The position numbers and the translations under genes are program-made. Of a stretch of 64,000 nucleotides of DNA, positions 36,351 through 47,099 are shown piece by piece (within the stretch, counting starts at the first letter, position 1; each line of letters begins with the position of its first letter). Origin of the DNA: Cliona cf. orientalis. Lineage: Eukaryota; Porifera; Demospongiae; Clionaida; Clionaidae. The stretch lies in contig OZ005700.1 of assembly GCA_963930775.1 (NCBI GenBank), positions 3,923,476-3,987,475 of the forward strand, in the 5' to 3' direction. The notes beneath the pieces were generated by a model. The model was not told the DNA's origin. It did no database searches and saw only the letters and a list, made by a program, of their open reading frames with translations.

Positions 36351-37404
36351 CTTGAGTTAATCCTACAATCCTGTAATCAACACAATATATTAGAAAGTGC
36401 CATCTTGCAATGATTGTTATTTTAACCCTTGGTGCATACGCCGTAGGGTTATGGTAATTGTTCTGTGTGTGTACTGCTGGACATTACGTAATTATGAAAT
36501 CGCATACAATGTACATTCTTGTGATTGCTCCTTTGATTCTTGATATTGTGCTTAGATTCATGTGAACATCTTACAGTAATGTTGGACATGCAGTACTGCT
36601 CAGTGTTTCTGCACCACACTATTATAATAGTGCTTCATTTCTTGAGCCAGGCGATCTGTTGCACTGTCTTAACAAGTGATGGGCTGATACTAACTTGGAT
36701 TATTGGAAGTATGTAGGTGGCGGCTGGGGGAAGCGATTGCTCTGGTATTATGCTCTGGCTATGTGGGGGTGGGTAGGAGGTCGCGGATGGGGAGGCTGAT
36801 AGAGAGGCAGATAATAGTAGTTTATTTCTGGAATAGTCTGATATACAAGGGCAAAGGGTGGGGTGTGGGATGACTGCCTGGAGACAGTCAGCTCAGCATC
36901 TTGCATAGGCGATCTCAGTGGTGGCGGTGGCAAAGGTGGTGCAGAGGAGGAGGTGAAACTCTAGGGACAATGCTGGTGGTGGAGCCCTGTGAGCAGACAA
37001 CTTTTGTGAGGGAAAGAGGTGACTGATTTCTTGACAAACTTAGTGAGACTGGAAGCAACCATTTTTTTGGTAAATCTGGAGGAATGTTTGGGATCATTAT
37101 CTTGTTACAGATGAGACCAGTACTTGCCTATTCTTATCTTTATCTTCTCATCCAGCTTGGTGTGGGCCACTGGCTTCTTGTTTTCCTTAGCTCGCTGTGT
37201 AGCATGGCAGCTAATCACTATTAGTACCGCTCGTGTAAAGTTTTTACTTATAAAAACTTTAAATGTGAAAATACCTCTACTGAACAAGAATTTTGCAGAC
37301 AAAAGGTTCGCCAGAGGCAGACATTGGCATTGGAATTGGCGAAATAGGTGAAAATTTCTCCTGGCAAAAAAATTTCTGCGTATATGGTAATCCTACTGAA
37401 ACTC

Positions 37405-37575
37405 ATCTACAAGGCATACTTTCAGCAATCTTCACTTCCTTTCCTGTCTTTTTTCCCTCCACATATGCAGCTTTAAATCTCTGAATCTCTGTAAGTCTAC
37501 CGATAGAGAGTCAAGGGCTGGATCAATTTTCCCAAGCTTTTGTACGGTGATGTTGGAGTACAATTGATATTAACG
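37405..37575 (-). pseudogene. Fragment of the same DDE transposase family (C-terminal part)
   Basis: The reverse strand gives SNITVQKLGKIDPALDSLSVD and, after a frame slip, RFKAAYVEGKKTGKEV. These align with TNFTLVKLGQILAPALESVS and ERAYSEGLKAGREV of the copy at 34680-36350. The fragment stops at a tandem repeat array. Confidence 0.55.
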
Positions 37576-37618
37576 CTTATATAGGTGCTTACACAGAACA
37601 CTCACAGTATACTACTTA

Positions 37619-37866
37619 AATTGCCTCACGTTATGGCTAGCTGATTTAACTGGAGCAGTGTGTTGAGCAGAGCTCTCTAAAACTGCCTCATCTTGCGGCT
37701 AGCTGGTTTAACTGGAGCTGTGTGTTGAGCAGAGCTCTCTAAAACTGCCTCACCTTGCAGCTAGCTGGTTTAACTGGAGCTGTGTGTTGAGCAGAGCTCT
37801 CTAAAACTGCTTCACCTTGCAGCTAGCTGGTTTAACTGGAGCTGTGTGTTGAGCAGAGCTCTCTTC
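37619..37866. repeat. Tandem repeat, 62-bp unit, four copies
   Basis: The marker agctctct recurs at 37671, 37733, 37795 and 37857, an exact 62-bp period. Units contain ctagctggtttaactggagc and tgtgttgagcagagctctct. Copies 2-4 differ by only a few bases; the first is more diverged. Confidence 0.95.
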
Positions 37867-38269
37867 CTTGGCTGGAGATTGACCTGGACTCGTAAAATGA
37901 GCCTAGAAAAGAAACGGATCAAGTAATGGAAATTTTAAATAATATGGTCAAAGCTAAGTAGTTGCCCTGCTATGTTTTATATAACTCACCTCTGACTAAG
38001 GCAGTTGAAAAATGCCACTGTGAAAGCTACGCAATGGAACGTTTTTGAATGATATAACTTAAGCTACTGTCAATAAAATACAAATTGCACTGTATTTGTA
38101 GACACTGTTGTTTCCTAGTTACAGTTACAATCTTGGACAGCCCCCGACTTTCTATATAGAGTTCAGTTCACAGTTGAACTAGGGGAGGAAGAAACACAGG
38201 TATACACCTTCAGTTTTTGATATTATGTTTTAGAAAGGCATCGTGATTAGATGCATAATTAGATAATAT

Positions 38270-38430
38270 AATGATTCTCACATCATCTGCCTTTGGATTG
38301 CCATGATTAATTCCTCTCTCGTCCAAAATTGTTTTCAAGCCTTTGGCTCATCCATCAGAATGGACCATTGCTTTCGGTTGTCCATGTTGCCCATGTGGAG
38401 TATCTAATAAGCTTGCTCTTCTGGTAATGA
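38270..38430 (-). pseudogene. Fragment of the DDE transposase family (middle part)
   Basis: The reverse strand reads GQPKAMVHSDG, an in-frame stop, then AKGLKTILDERGINHGNPKA. This matches MVLPDGSAKGLRTILAERGI in the larger relic. Confidence 0.6.
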
Positions 38431-39439
38431 GATTTGGGTGATCCGACACATATGAGATTTGGTATCCCAGTTGCTCCACTCTGTGTACAGCTTTCTTATT
38501 TTTTAGTGCTGTCATATGCCGGCCAATAGTAGACTATACTCTTTCCTACTTCCTTCACCTACAAATATCTCTGTTACTTTTGTCCCTCAGTGATGTGACA
38601 TTAGTATGTATAAAACCCCTTCCCCCACCGCCATCTGATTCCCCATGTAATCATAGAGCTTACCCATTTTGGGTAAGGTATATTCTTCAAGGATACCAAT
38701 GATGGATAGACTTGGTGTTTCTCTCAGCCGTTTCATACGTAAAGATCTAGTTTTTTTGAGCAGATCCTGCACAGTTTGCGCAGGCCTAGTTTTATCTTTA
38801 CATAGTCATCTGAGTGCCTTGACTATTTTATCATAATCCTTTTTCACTGTGAGGTACAGAGCCACTTGAACTTTATTCTGTTGCTGATGTATTCTCCTTC
38901 AACTTAATAGGTAGCAAACCTTGAATCTTTTGGGTTATAACAGCTTTTGTTTTCGATTTACTCGTGAGACAATTGCCGTTTCAAAGTTTGTTACGTGTAT
39001 AAGATATGAATAATTAGAAGGTATCTACCAAATCTTTAACTGAAGATCTTGTTTCTTTTGAACAAGGATATTTTGAGCAGGTCATTTTGAAATAGGTGTA
39101 TACTGCTGTGATGTTAGATATGGAAGGATCCCCTCATAGAAAATAGTAATTTTACATATATCTAGGCCACTAGTTTTTAAAGGCATATGTCACCCGTTTT
39201 GAAAAGTGATATGGCGAAATGATATTGATGTCAAGATTCTATAGACAAAGCACAGTACAGTATATAGATACCCGGTATTGTAACTTTGATATGCTCCTAT
39301 AATATACATCGTGAACTAACCCTATTTTAAGCCAAATTGAATTGGCCTGTTCGTTGACCTATGAGTTGATACTGCAAATTTCCATCAACTTGTACAAGTC
39401 AAGGCAATAGTCACTACTACAGCCCACGTGCCCACACCA

Positions 39440-39735
39440 GTGAAAAGTCTAGGTTCATGATTCAGGCAGTACGTATGCAACTTGCAAGCATTGTCATAGA
39501 TGATCACTTAAGGTGGAGAATGAAATCTTGAAGTGAAGATATCAAAGGGGACTTTCGGTGATTCACATCTTTGCATGACTTCAAACCCATAGCAGACTCT
39601 GTGAGGACTGTATATGGTAAAGATACCATGTGTGAGAATTGGGTGACCATACGAAGTCTTGCGACAATCATCATCCTGAGTAGGTGAATTTGAATCCATT
39701 TTGTAGTTCCTCTTGCCATGCACAATAGGAAGGCT
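39440..39735 (-). pseudogene. Fragment of a KDZ-like transposase
   Basis: The reverse strand reads HPILTHGIFTIYSPHRVCYG, FEVMQRCESPKVPFDIFTSR, then FHSPP, a stop codon, and VIIYDNACKLHTYCLNHEP. The order CYGF.VM..CESP..PF.IF..RF..PP..I.YDNAC.LH.YCLN is characteristic of a KDZ-like transposase family widespread in sponges and cnidarians, where the YDNAC Asp is catalytic. An in-frame stop and short length show it is a relic. Confidence 0.6.
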
Positions 39736-39889
39736 TTGAAAGAATGATGTATTGCTGGTAGAGGTGGTTGCTTGGTAGCATGGAGGAGGATTGATTGCAA
39801 CTTCAAAAGTAGTGCACTAGCAAGCTTATATAATCATGATAGCTGCTTTTCACTGTGATGCTTGTGGCAATACTACGCTTTACAGTCTA

Positions 39890-40165
39890 GTATGTAATGG
39901 ATGATGCATAATAAGTAAGTAGCATGATATAAATTGTTATTTTTGACCCTGTTAGACAAATTTGATTGCAATTGATTACATGTCCTTCCAACACTGCCTT
40001 CATTCCTCTTGGGATACCATTGTTGTCAACCATTCTTTGAATACATCCAGCCCACACTGTATCTCTCAAACATAACTGCTTGCCCCCAGGGCACACATTC
40101 ATCCGGCTGATATTCGCAACATCATCTAAAAATGCCTTGTTGTAGCTGCTTTGGTCAAATATGAA
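39890..40165 (-). pseudogene. Fragment of the DDE transposase family, second subgroup
   Basis: The reverse strand gives FIFDQSSYNKAF, NISRMNVCPGGKQLCLRDTV and WAGCIQRMVDNNGIPRGMKA, then VLEGHVIN. FDQSS holds the catalytic Asp intact, unlike FNQSS in the copy at 34680-36350. The motif order is the same but the sequence is different enough to be another subfamily. Confidence 0.6.
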
Positions 40166-40276
40166 TACCAACATTTTCCTTCTTATTGGTTACTTAACCC
40201 TCCACTGGCGTAAGAAACAGGGGCAGGGTTTCATACAGGATTTTTTGTTAGGGGGGGGGAACTATATTATGTCGGT

Positions 40277-40302
40277 CCCCCCCCCCCCCCCCCCCCCCCC
40301 CC
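40277..40302. repeat. Poly(C) run, 26 nt
   Basis: Uninterrupted C26 next to a G-rich stretch (40250-40260), so the two could pair or form G-quadruplex/i-motif structures. Confidence 0.95.
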
Positions 40303-40642
40303 AAGGAATAAAGAATTGCGTCTTAGGCCTATTTTGATCAAAAATTAGTGCTGATAGATTGTGGTTGACAAATACATACCCACTAGGTGAGTGTGAAATT
40401 AGTGCATATAGATTAACTTTCCCAAACAGTGCACAGACTCGATATTAGACATTTTCAAACAGTCAAACTGACAAATTACTCTTTAACCTTAATTTAAATC
40501 TTGGTATTTGTTTATTTAGTATTGTATATTATACTAAAATTTCTCAATATTTTAGGGGGGAAACTGGTCACTAGGGGGGGGGCGGAAATCCCAGGGCACC
40601 CCCCCTCTAAATGAAACACTGAGGGGGGCTAGGGGGCTGTAG

Positions 40643-40643
40643 C

Positions 40644-40672
<29 letters not shown>
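40643..40672. repeat. Poly(C) run, 30 nt
   Basis: Uninterrupted C30, the longest homopolymer in the window, preceded by G-rich gaggggggctagggggctgt. Confidence 0.95.
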
Positions 40673-40675
<3 letters not shown>

Positions 40676-41369
40676 CTTGTCAGCCAAACCTATAGTCCTT
40701 GACATCTTCAGATTGTGATGTAAAAAGCCAAATTAGCAAAATAATGGGCATGGTTTGAAGGCATATCGTGTGATCCAAAAAAAACGTTTGCATACTTTGC
40801 ACGAAATTTTATTTACAGCCCCCCTGTTCAACAACATCTTCTTACGCCACTGCCCTCTGCACATGCTCGAGGGTTACAGTAGTCGTTCTGTGTGTCTGTT
40901 ACCAAGCTAGCTGCTACGTACCTCTTTTGCAAATCCAAAGTGCCGCTTTGTACACTTCCTTTTGGTGTTCCAAATTTATGTATTGTGTGGATTTTGCTGA
41001 AATTGCTTTGTTCTCCAGTTTAAGCGTCGTTCAGTGACTCTAAGCTTCTTGACTTTTCCCCAGCTGGCATGACTTTACATATGGTTTCTTGAGAGGTTTG
41101 AGATGTTCATGCAAGGAGGTTCAATTTTGATTAATACAAATAAATCACAAATTTGATACTTGCCTGGCTCATGGACCGCTGTCTGGACTGTTCACTTTCT
41201 ATGAATTGTATAAGCAATCAATGCAGTGTACATTTGATAAAGTATGTAGACATAACTGACATCCTTCAACACTTCATTTCCGATTGTTTCATTCCATCTC
41301 GTCTCTCTCTTCTGTTCATAACCTGTAAAGTACGTGCAAGCACTCATATTACCTGGACTTATGCTTTCC

Positions 41370-41745
41370 CTTCTTGCTAGACCCCTTGCTCTTTTATCCT
41401 CTTCCTTTTGCTCCTCATCCTCTCTCTTTGTGATCCTTACTAGATCCCTTGCTGAACCTGAGCCACGTGGATTGGTTGCACATGTAAGTAATTATCAAAC
41501 CTTCTGGGACAATGCCTATGAAATGAAGGTGGGAAATCAGTGGTATCACTAGGCTGAACATTCATTTTTTATTTCATCAATGTAGACGGCTTCTTGTACA
41601 TCACTCTGATGTGACAGAGTACATAGGTGAAGAGTCATTCTTGCTAGACCCCTGCTCTTCTCATCCTTCTGCCTCCTTTACTCTCTCTTTTTGTGGTCCT
41701 TACTAGATAGATCCCTTGCTCTTGTGATGTTCCTTCTGCTCCTCA
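41370..41745. repeat. Direct repeat of a pyrimidine-rich block
   Basis: The block cttgctagaccccttgctct near 41375 recurs as cttgctagacccctgctctt near 41648. Both are followed by a similar ccttactagat block (41436 and 41698). No coding sense was found. Confidence 0.55.
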
Positions 41746-42514
41746 TCCTCTCCATCCTTTGACTTCCTCTGTACTACTTGCTTGCACAACTGACCATCCC
41801 ATGGCCACATAGGTGTTGTATTCATGATAGGGTGGGATAAATTTAATCTAACCTAATAAATCTAGTCAAACTGTTGAATAACATTAAGTCACTTGAGCGG
41901 GAGGTGACCATAAGCGATTTGACCCAAGCTAAAAATTTTCTTTCTCAGTGTCACTGGACTTGGGGCGATACAACAGATAGCCCACTGACAGCAGCTGGCT
42001 AAGGCCCAGCAGCCACTAAAGTGAGCGGCTTCCAAAAAACAGCAAGGCAGAATTAGACTGAACTGTACACTTACATATGGCGGCCTGGAGAATGCGAAAG
42101 GATGACATTCTGGAGTCAATGTTGCCCTTAGGTGCTTTCCAGAGGGAGGCGATTCTATTCTAAGCGTCTTCTCTTGGGACGGACCCCTTGTGAGCGAAGC
42201 TGCAAGACAAGTAACGAATTCTTCAGCTAGCTGATTGACATGATTATAGGTAGGATGTGCACGTGCGCCAGCTTGCTCTCTCCACAGAGGAGGTTGGAAC
42301 CAAAAATTACGTGATAAATTATAGCTCACTAGCATACCATTTTAATATAATTATGGGTATGCATAAATTTGTGAACACTGCATAGATTCTCTCAAAGTTG
42401 GTGAACCTACGGATACCTGCATCGATGTTGCTCTCAATATCGAGACCTGTACCTACTCGTACCCTTTTCGCATCCACCAAAATTTGTGCGAAAATAAGGC
42501 ACCTATCAATGACA

Positions 42515-42545
42515 ATCTCCACCCCCACCCCCACCCCCACCCCCG
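42515..42545. repeat. (CACCCC)n microsatellite
   Basis: Four to five tandem cacccc-type units (30 bp). Confidence 0.85.
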
Positions 42546-42819
42546 GGTTGGGTGGGGAAATAGTGGGGATTTGACCAAGTGCTGTGTAGAAAACCCCACC
42601 CCTGGGGCACTGCCCAATGTCAATACACCTATAGGTTCCAACATTACTATAGGGGATACATAGGGGATTTGAACTCAAAGTAACAAACTTTGTCTTTTCT
42701 AGACAAGATACAATAGAGAGAATGAAGAACAGAGAACATCACATTACATTGGACTAAAAATGTGCATAACTTTTTTTTTTCTATTTTTGGTCTTGCAAAT
42801 ATAAAGACAAAGGTGGATT

Positions 42820-43860
42820 TAGCAGCCATTCACACTTACAGTGATACCACAAATCACACGTCGCACGCAACCCACGTCATACACTCTATTGCTTTGCACT
42901 TGTGAAAGTACAACTGTCCGAGACCACTCTCCCATTCTTGATACTTTAATTCCTGCATACCAGCCAGGAGTTCTCCAGTAAATGATGAACTTGACCCAGT
43001 GAAATGACACAGCAGTAATTTTTTGGCCAATATTGCTTCGTGAACATCATCTAGTGCTTCTTTTACCACATAGCCAATGGTGTGCCAAGAACTATCTACC
43101 TCACAACTGAATGCAATTGCAAGAGAATCAAAAGGGTTCTCAGGTTCTGGTTGCAATCTACACAGAATCTCCTGACCAGCATTCCTCAGTTGAGCAACAC
43201 GAGCAAGTGTTTCTTGGTATCTATCTTCCTTTGTTGTGCCCATACATTTAAATGAAAGTGTATGGATCACTATTGGAGAAAATTCAAGATTAAATCCATC
43301 ACAATCTTCTTCCTGTTCCTCTTCTTCTACATTGCTAACAGCTGGTGGAGTTTCTGCATGGAATAGCGGTTATTTCCTCATCATTGCTTGCATTGTCCTC
43401 GAATGTTTCATCCTGATCAGTCCATTTCCACTTCCAGATAACAAGAGTATTGTTACTAGGCTCAAACTTAAATCCGTCTAAATGGAGGTTATCTCGAAGC
43501 TCTTCCTCCTGTAAGGTTTTATGGTAATCAATATCACACAATGACATTGGCCCAATACTATGTCTTCAAGGGGTTCACTTCTGTTGATAATTGTGCAGGA
43601 TACAATCTCTGCAGGGATTTTGCCAATCCCCCTTGGCCCAAATATAACTGTTTTATTTAGGAGTTCTTGTTGAAGTAGGTAATTCCTCAACGTTTTCAAC
43701 TCCTCCACTTGTGGTACTGAAACGAAATGTTTTGATATGAGGAAGTTTCCAAATAATTTGCTCAGTTTTTCAGCTGGATCCTTGAGGGATATCTTCTCCA
43801 GTTTGGCATCCTTCTTATTCTGGGACCCATAGTATGCTACGAACGATGCAGCAAACACAA
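42820..43860 (-). pseudogene. Broken transposon-family protein with HIRAN-like domain
   Basis: The reverse strand reads, in order and in changing frames: a segment with TVIFGPRGIGK (P-loop-like but lacking the final T/S), HLDGFKFEPSNNTLVIWKWK, an acidic run, IHTLSFKCMGTTK, LQPEPENPFDSLAIAF with IGYVVKEALDDVHEA, and VKFIIYWRTPGWYAGIKVSR. EPENPFD.AIA...IGY is HIRAN-like. The LDGF.FEP...LVIWKWKW and FKC.G...P..YAGI layout occurs in a repeated sponge protein family. Frame changes near 43000 and 43370 and the defective P-loop indicate a pseudogene. Confidence 0.5.
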
Positions 43861-44033
43861 TTATTATAGCATTAAAGATGGATCAGAAGGATATAGGTTG
43901 CAACCTGGGTAACTAATTTGGTTTACAAGTGAATTAGAGCATTTACACATAAGTGAGTTAGTTTAATGCGAATTCTGACCCGAGTAAGTTACATTTCTCA
44001 TCCAGTAGTGATATCTAGCAATTTTCAAGACCC

Positions 44034-44417
44034 TTAAAGGTACTGTGTCACGATATAAGGGCTGATGCAAAACGTGACGTGATTCAACGTCACGTGCGCG
44101 ACCCCATGCCATGTACCACGCCCATAGCTATCGATCGAGCGAGCCCAGTGCACCGTATGATGGCAGAAAAGAAGACTAAACATCGAAAAGAGAGGTAAAC
44201 TAACCTTCTTGCTTCGTTTAGTATCATCGCGAAGTCGATTTCGCTGAAGGACGCAGCCGATGGCTTAGACCAGCCGGCCAGGCACGGGTGCCCCGGGCAA
44301 GTGGCGTGATCGCAACGTCACAAAATCGCATTTCCCACGTTCTTGATTAAACATTGGGGATCCTCATCCAGCTTCCGTTACTAAAAATACGCTTATACCG
44401 TGACACAGTTCCTTTAA
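44034..44417. mobile_element. piggyBac-type MITE flanked by TTAA
   Basis: TTAA at 44034-44037 is followed by aggtactgtgtcacg. At the other end cgtgacacagttcct is followed by TTAA (44414-44417). The 15-bp inner ends are inverted repeats with one mismatch and pairing continues with ataag/cttat. TTAA target duplication is the hallmark of piggyBac elements. The 384-bp element has no transposase, so it is non-autonomous. Confidence 0.8.
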
Positions 44418-44469
44418 TTAGGTAGCTCCAGAGGTCCTAAAATTAATTTTGCTTGAATTATCTCACAGC

Positions 44470-44510
44470 ATATGTGAAGGCATAGAGTAAAAATGGAACC
44501 TTTGCCACAC
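44470..44510 (+). repeat. Left 41-bp terminal inverted repeat
   Basis: Exact reverse complement of 47040-47080. The inner part reads atggaacctttgccacac. Confidence 0.95.
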
Positions 44511-44640
44511 CTACCAAAAATGAACTTTTTTGGCTGATACCCTTTACCAACTATTAATTTGTCATTCTAAATCATTTTCCAACAAGATGAAGCATAAGTT
44601 ACATCAATATGTGCACATAACTGACATAATATATGCAAAA

Positions 44641-46728
44641 TTATTGTAAAAAATCCGGCCATTTATCACGTGGTATGAACTTGGTGTACATTTGCTTCAG
44701 ATCATCAAGTTTCTTGGCTGTAAGTTGGTGAGTGGAGTTTGTGCATTTGTAGTTACTTTCTTCTTTAGGAATAGCATCCAGAGTAGCATGCACTCCACTA
44801 TCCAGCTTCATTTTTGTAGGCTCAAAAGCTCCGGTATAGCAAAGTTGCCGTACACGCATTATTACATCACCACTTATCAGGTGTGTAACGGTGACAAAAT
44901 CGTGTAGACTGCGGATACCAGGTAATTTTGTGAACTTCTGACCAAGCTGCTGTCTCCATTGCTTCACAGTTTGTCCTTCTACATCAGTCTCAACGTGTGC
45001 ATGTAAACCTACAATAGCGACCAAATCATCGATGTTGAAGACATCCGATCTGTTGTAGGTCATGGCGATCTTAGAGAAAAGGCGGTCCACATTGAACTTT
45101 GTGTGTCCGGCTATCATGAACGACAGTCGGAAGAAACTGAAGATTTTCTGTGACACGAGCTCCTGACAAAATGCAGTCATGTAGTAGTTTTTGTTTGTGG
45201 AACATGCATTGTCTAAGAAAAGATGAATGCGACTAATCCATGATGGTACTTGTCCCGACTCACAGAGAAAATGGTAGAGATACGATAGCGTATGGTCTGT
45301 GTTCTTGGGACCAATTGTTTCTGGTACTAAGTACACATACCCTTGGTCATTTCTGCAATCGACAATGCCAAAAACATCGTAGGACATTTTCTGCAGATAA
45401 TACGTCATGCCTGGCTGTGGAGATTTCCCCCAGTATGGAATCAGCTTGCTCTGCTGATAGTCGGCACATAGTACCAGAATGAACGTTTCTTTCAGATGTT
45501 GTAGTTCAGTGTCATTCTCTGCGTCTGGTTTCTTTTCCAGGTCAATGATTTTTAACCATGTCTCTCTACATCGCTTGACTGCTTCATTGTGACACTTATG
45601 CGAGTCAGATGCTTCCTCTCGGTGAGTGTTAAGTGATGACTGCAACTGCTCCTTTTCCGTCTCGATCTCTTTGATTTCTGTGGATGAGCTAGAACCAGAC
45701 TGCAATAGTCGTTTCAAGCGCATATCTGAGCTTTGAATCTGATTTTTCAAACCTGCGCATGTATCGCAATAATCCAGCTTATGTGGACAAAGGGCGTACT
45801 TAGGACGATGTTTTTTTAGCCAAGTGGAAGCTGAGTAATTGGAAATCGTAGGTTTGTTCTGCTCTCGTTGGATTCGATTGAACTCACCAACAAGCGATGT
45901 AGCACAACGATGATCGTAGTTTTTTGCGGTTGTCTTTGGAATTTGTATGGTTGTAAATTTAGAGAGAAAATAGTGTGTCGGACAGTAAGACTCGGTGGTT
46001 CGCCCATTAGGTTGGCTGTTTGTGTCAATAAAGGTCAAAAAGTCTTTCAAAGTGTCAGTCTTAGCTGAATTTGATACTTTCCCTGCTAAGCCATGACGTT
46101 CATGCGGATATTGTACATCGATGACCTCCTCTGGAGTAATATGTCGCCACCATTTGCTAAAGGCTTGATCACAACCACTCGGCATAATTACTGCATCTGA
46201 CAATCGCTTTTCTTCAATCTCAGCTTTGGTCATCTGGACGATTGGTTCTTGACTTGCGTTTTGCTTCATTTTCCTTTGTCGTGCCAGTCGCTGCTTTGAT
46301 ATTCCAAATGCCATACGTATGCATTTAGCACAGTAGAGATAGTTTCCTCGGGAGTCAAACACATTAGCTCGAAGCCAATCATTTTGTGCTTTTAAGTCAC
46401 GATAGTGTGCCAAATCTGCTCTCTTTGGTACAGGGTTGAGCCTCTTTACTTTTTTTAGACTACTCCCCTGCTTTTTCATCGACTTAAATTCATCCTTGTA
46501 TCGTGAGAGCACAGGGTTGCACTTTGTGCACACTTCCGAATTAGTGCCCACCCCAGCTGAATCAGATGTAGTAGGCTGTTCATCAGCACTTGACTCGGTC
46601 AAAGACTCATTTATACTTCTGTTTAGTTTATATGGTCCTCTTGACTTGCCTGCTAAGTACAGTTCCCTCGATCTCTCTCTTCTTGCTTTTCTTGTTGTCC
46701 CGCGTGGTGGATTCGACCTAGTAGCCAT
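44641..46728 (-). CDS. Putative transposase of the intact TIR element, 695 aa, single exon
   Basis: A single-exon ORF beginning MATRSNPPRGTTRKARRERS, with a strongly basic N-terminus. Cysteine pairs at CTKC (about residue 68) and CAKC suggest a zinc-binding DNA contact. CPHKLDYCDTC begins at about residue 316 and is followed by a likely coiled coil (about 330-400). Downstream, an RNase H-fold-like core carries possible catalytic acidic residues: Asp422 in LCADYQQSKL, Asp506 in IHLFLDNACSTNKN and Asp548 in AGHTKFNVDRLF. DNxC.TNKN...F.IAGHTKF resembles the DUF7869-type domain found in many animal transposon proteins. Role as transposase is inferred from position between perfect TIRs. Catalytic residues are guesses by pattern. 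No stop, frameshift or intron was seen. Confidence 0.85.
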   Translation of the reverse strand: MATRSNPPRGTTRKARRERSRELYLAGKSRGPYKLNRSINESLTESSADEQPTTSDSAGVGTNSEVCTKCNPVLSRYKDEFKSMKKQGSSLKKVKRLNPVPKRADLAHYRDLKAQNDWLRANVFDSRGNYLYCAKCIRMAFGISKQRLARQRKMKQNASQEPIVQMTKAEIEEKRLSDAVIMPSGCDQAFSKWWRHITPEEVIDVQYPHERHGLAGKVSNSAKTDTLKDFLTFIDTNSQPNGRTTESYCPTHYFLSKFTTIQIPKTTAKNYDHRCATSLVGEFNRIQREQNKPTISNYSASTWLKKHRPKYALCPHKLDYCDTCAGLKNQIQSSDMRLKRLLQSGSSSSTEIKEIETEKEQLQSSLNTHREEASDSHKCHNEAVKRCRETWLKIIDLEKKPDAENDTELQHLKETFILVLCADYQQSKLIPYWGKSPQPGMTYYLQKMSYDVFGIVDCRNDQGYVYLVPETIGPKNTDHTLSYLYHFLCESGQVPSWISRIHLFLDNACSTNKNYYMTAFCQELVSQKIFSFFRLSFMIAGHTKFNVDRLFSKIAMTYNRSDVFNIDDLVAIVGLHAHVETDVEGQTVKQWRQQLGQKFTKLPGIRSLHDFVTVTHLISGDVIMRVRQLCYTGAFEPTKMKLDSGVHATLDAIPKEESNYKCTNSTHQLTAKKLDDLKQMYTKFIPRDKWPDFLQ

Positions 46729-47039
46729 ATTTTGAAGGGCCTAGGCACGAGGTTTAATAGTATCTAACTAGTTAACTTAGTACTTCCTTGATAAATGACT
46801 ATAGACACTGATTCACCAAAAATGACTCCACTGTCACTGAGAGAAACTTGAACAATGTACAAGACCATGAGATTTAACAGTGGGCGTGGCTGCATCCCGT
46901 TGCTATGGTAATCAATTACGTCACTAAAAAAATTGTGGATGTGGGTACATTGGTAGGAAGCCAAAAGTAGGCCAATTGGTGCACTGAGACTGCTAGTACA
47001 TTTGTTGAACTTTGCAAGCTCATTGCTCAAAACAGGAGA

Positions 47040-47080
47040 GTGTGGCAAAGGTTCCATTTTTACTCTATGCCTTCACATAT
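47040..47080 (-). repeat. Right 41-bp terminal inverted repeat
   Basis: Exact reverse complement of 44470-44510; followed by taataattatt. Confidence 0.95.
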
Positions 47081-47099
47081 TAATAATTATTACCTATTA

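Larger units (their letters stand above)
44470..47080 (-). mobile_element. Intact 2.6-kb DNA transposon with perfect 41-bp TIRs
   Basis: Left TIR 44470-44510 and right TIR 47040-47080 are perfect reverse complements over 41 bp (outer end atatgtgaaggcatagagta). If the outermost AT/TA is taken as duplicated target, the element has a TA target-site duplication. One uninterrupted 695-codon ORF fills 80% of it (46728-44641), with 312 bp and 131 bp between ORF and TIRs. Identical TIRs and an intact ORF point to recent mobility. The superfamily could not be assigned from memory. Confidence 0.9.

Noticed and set aside
41889..42335. A 148-codon reverse frame rich in Cys and Ser
   Set aside because: No domain, no splice context, and composition typical of chance frames; it lies in the transposon island.
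42319..42678. Reverse frame with a GVGVGVGV run
   Set aside because: The run is the (CACCCC)n microsatellite read in frame.
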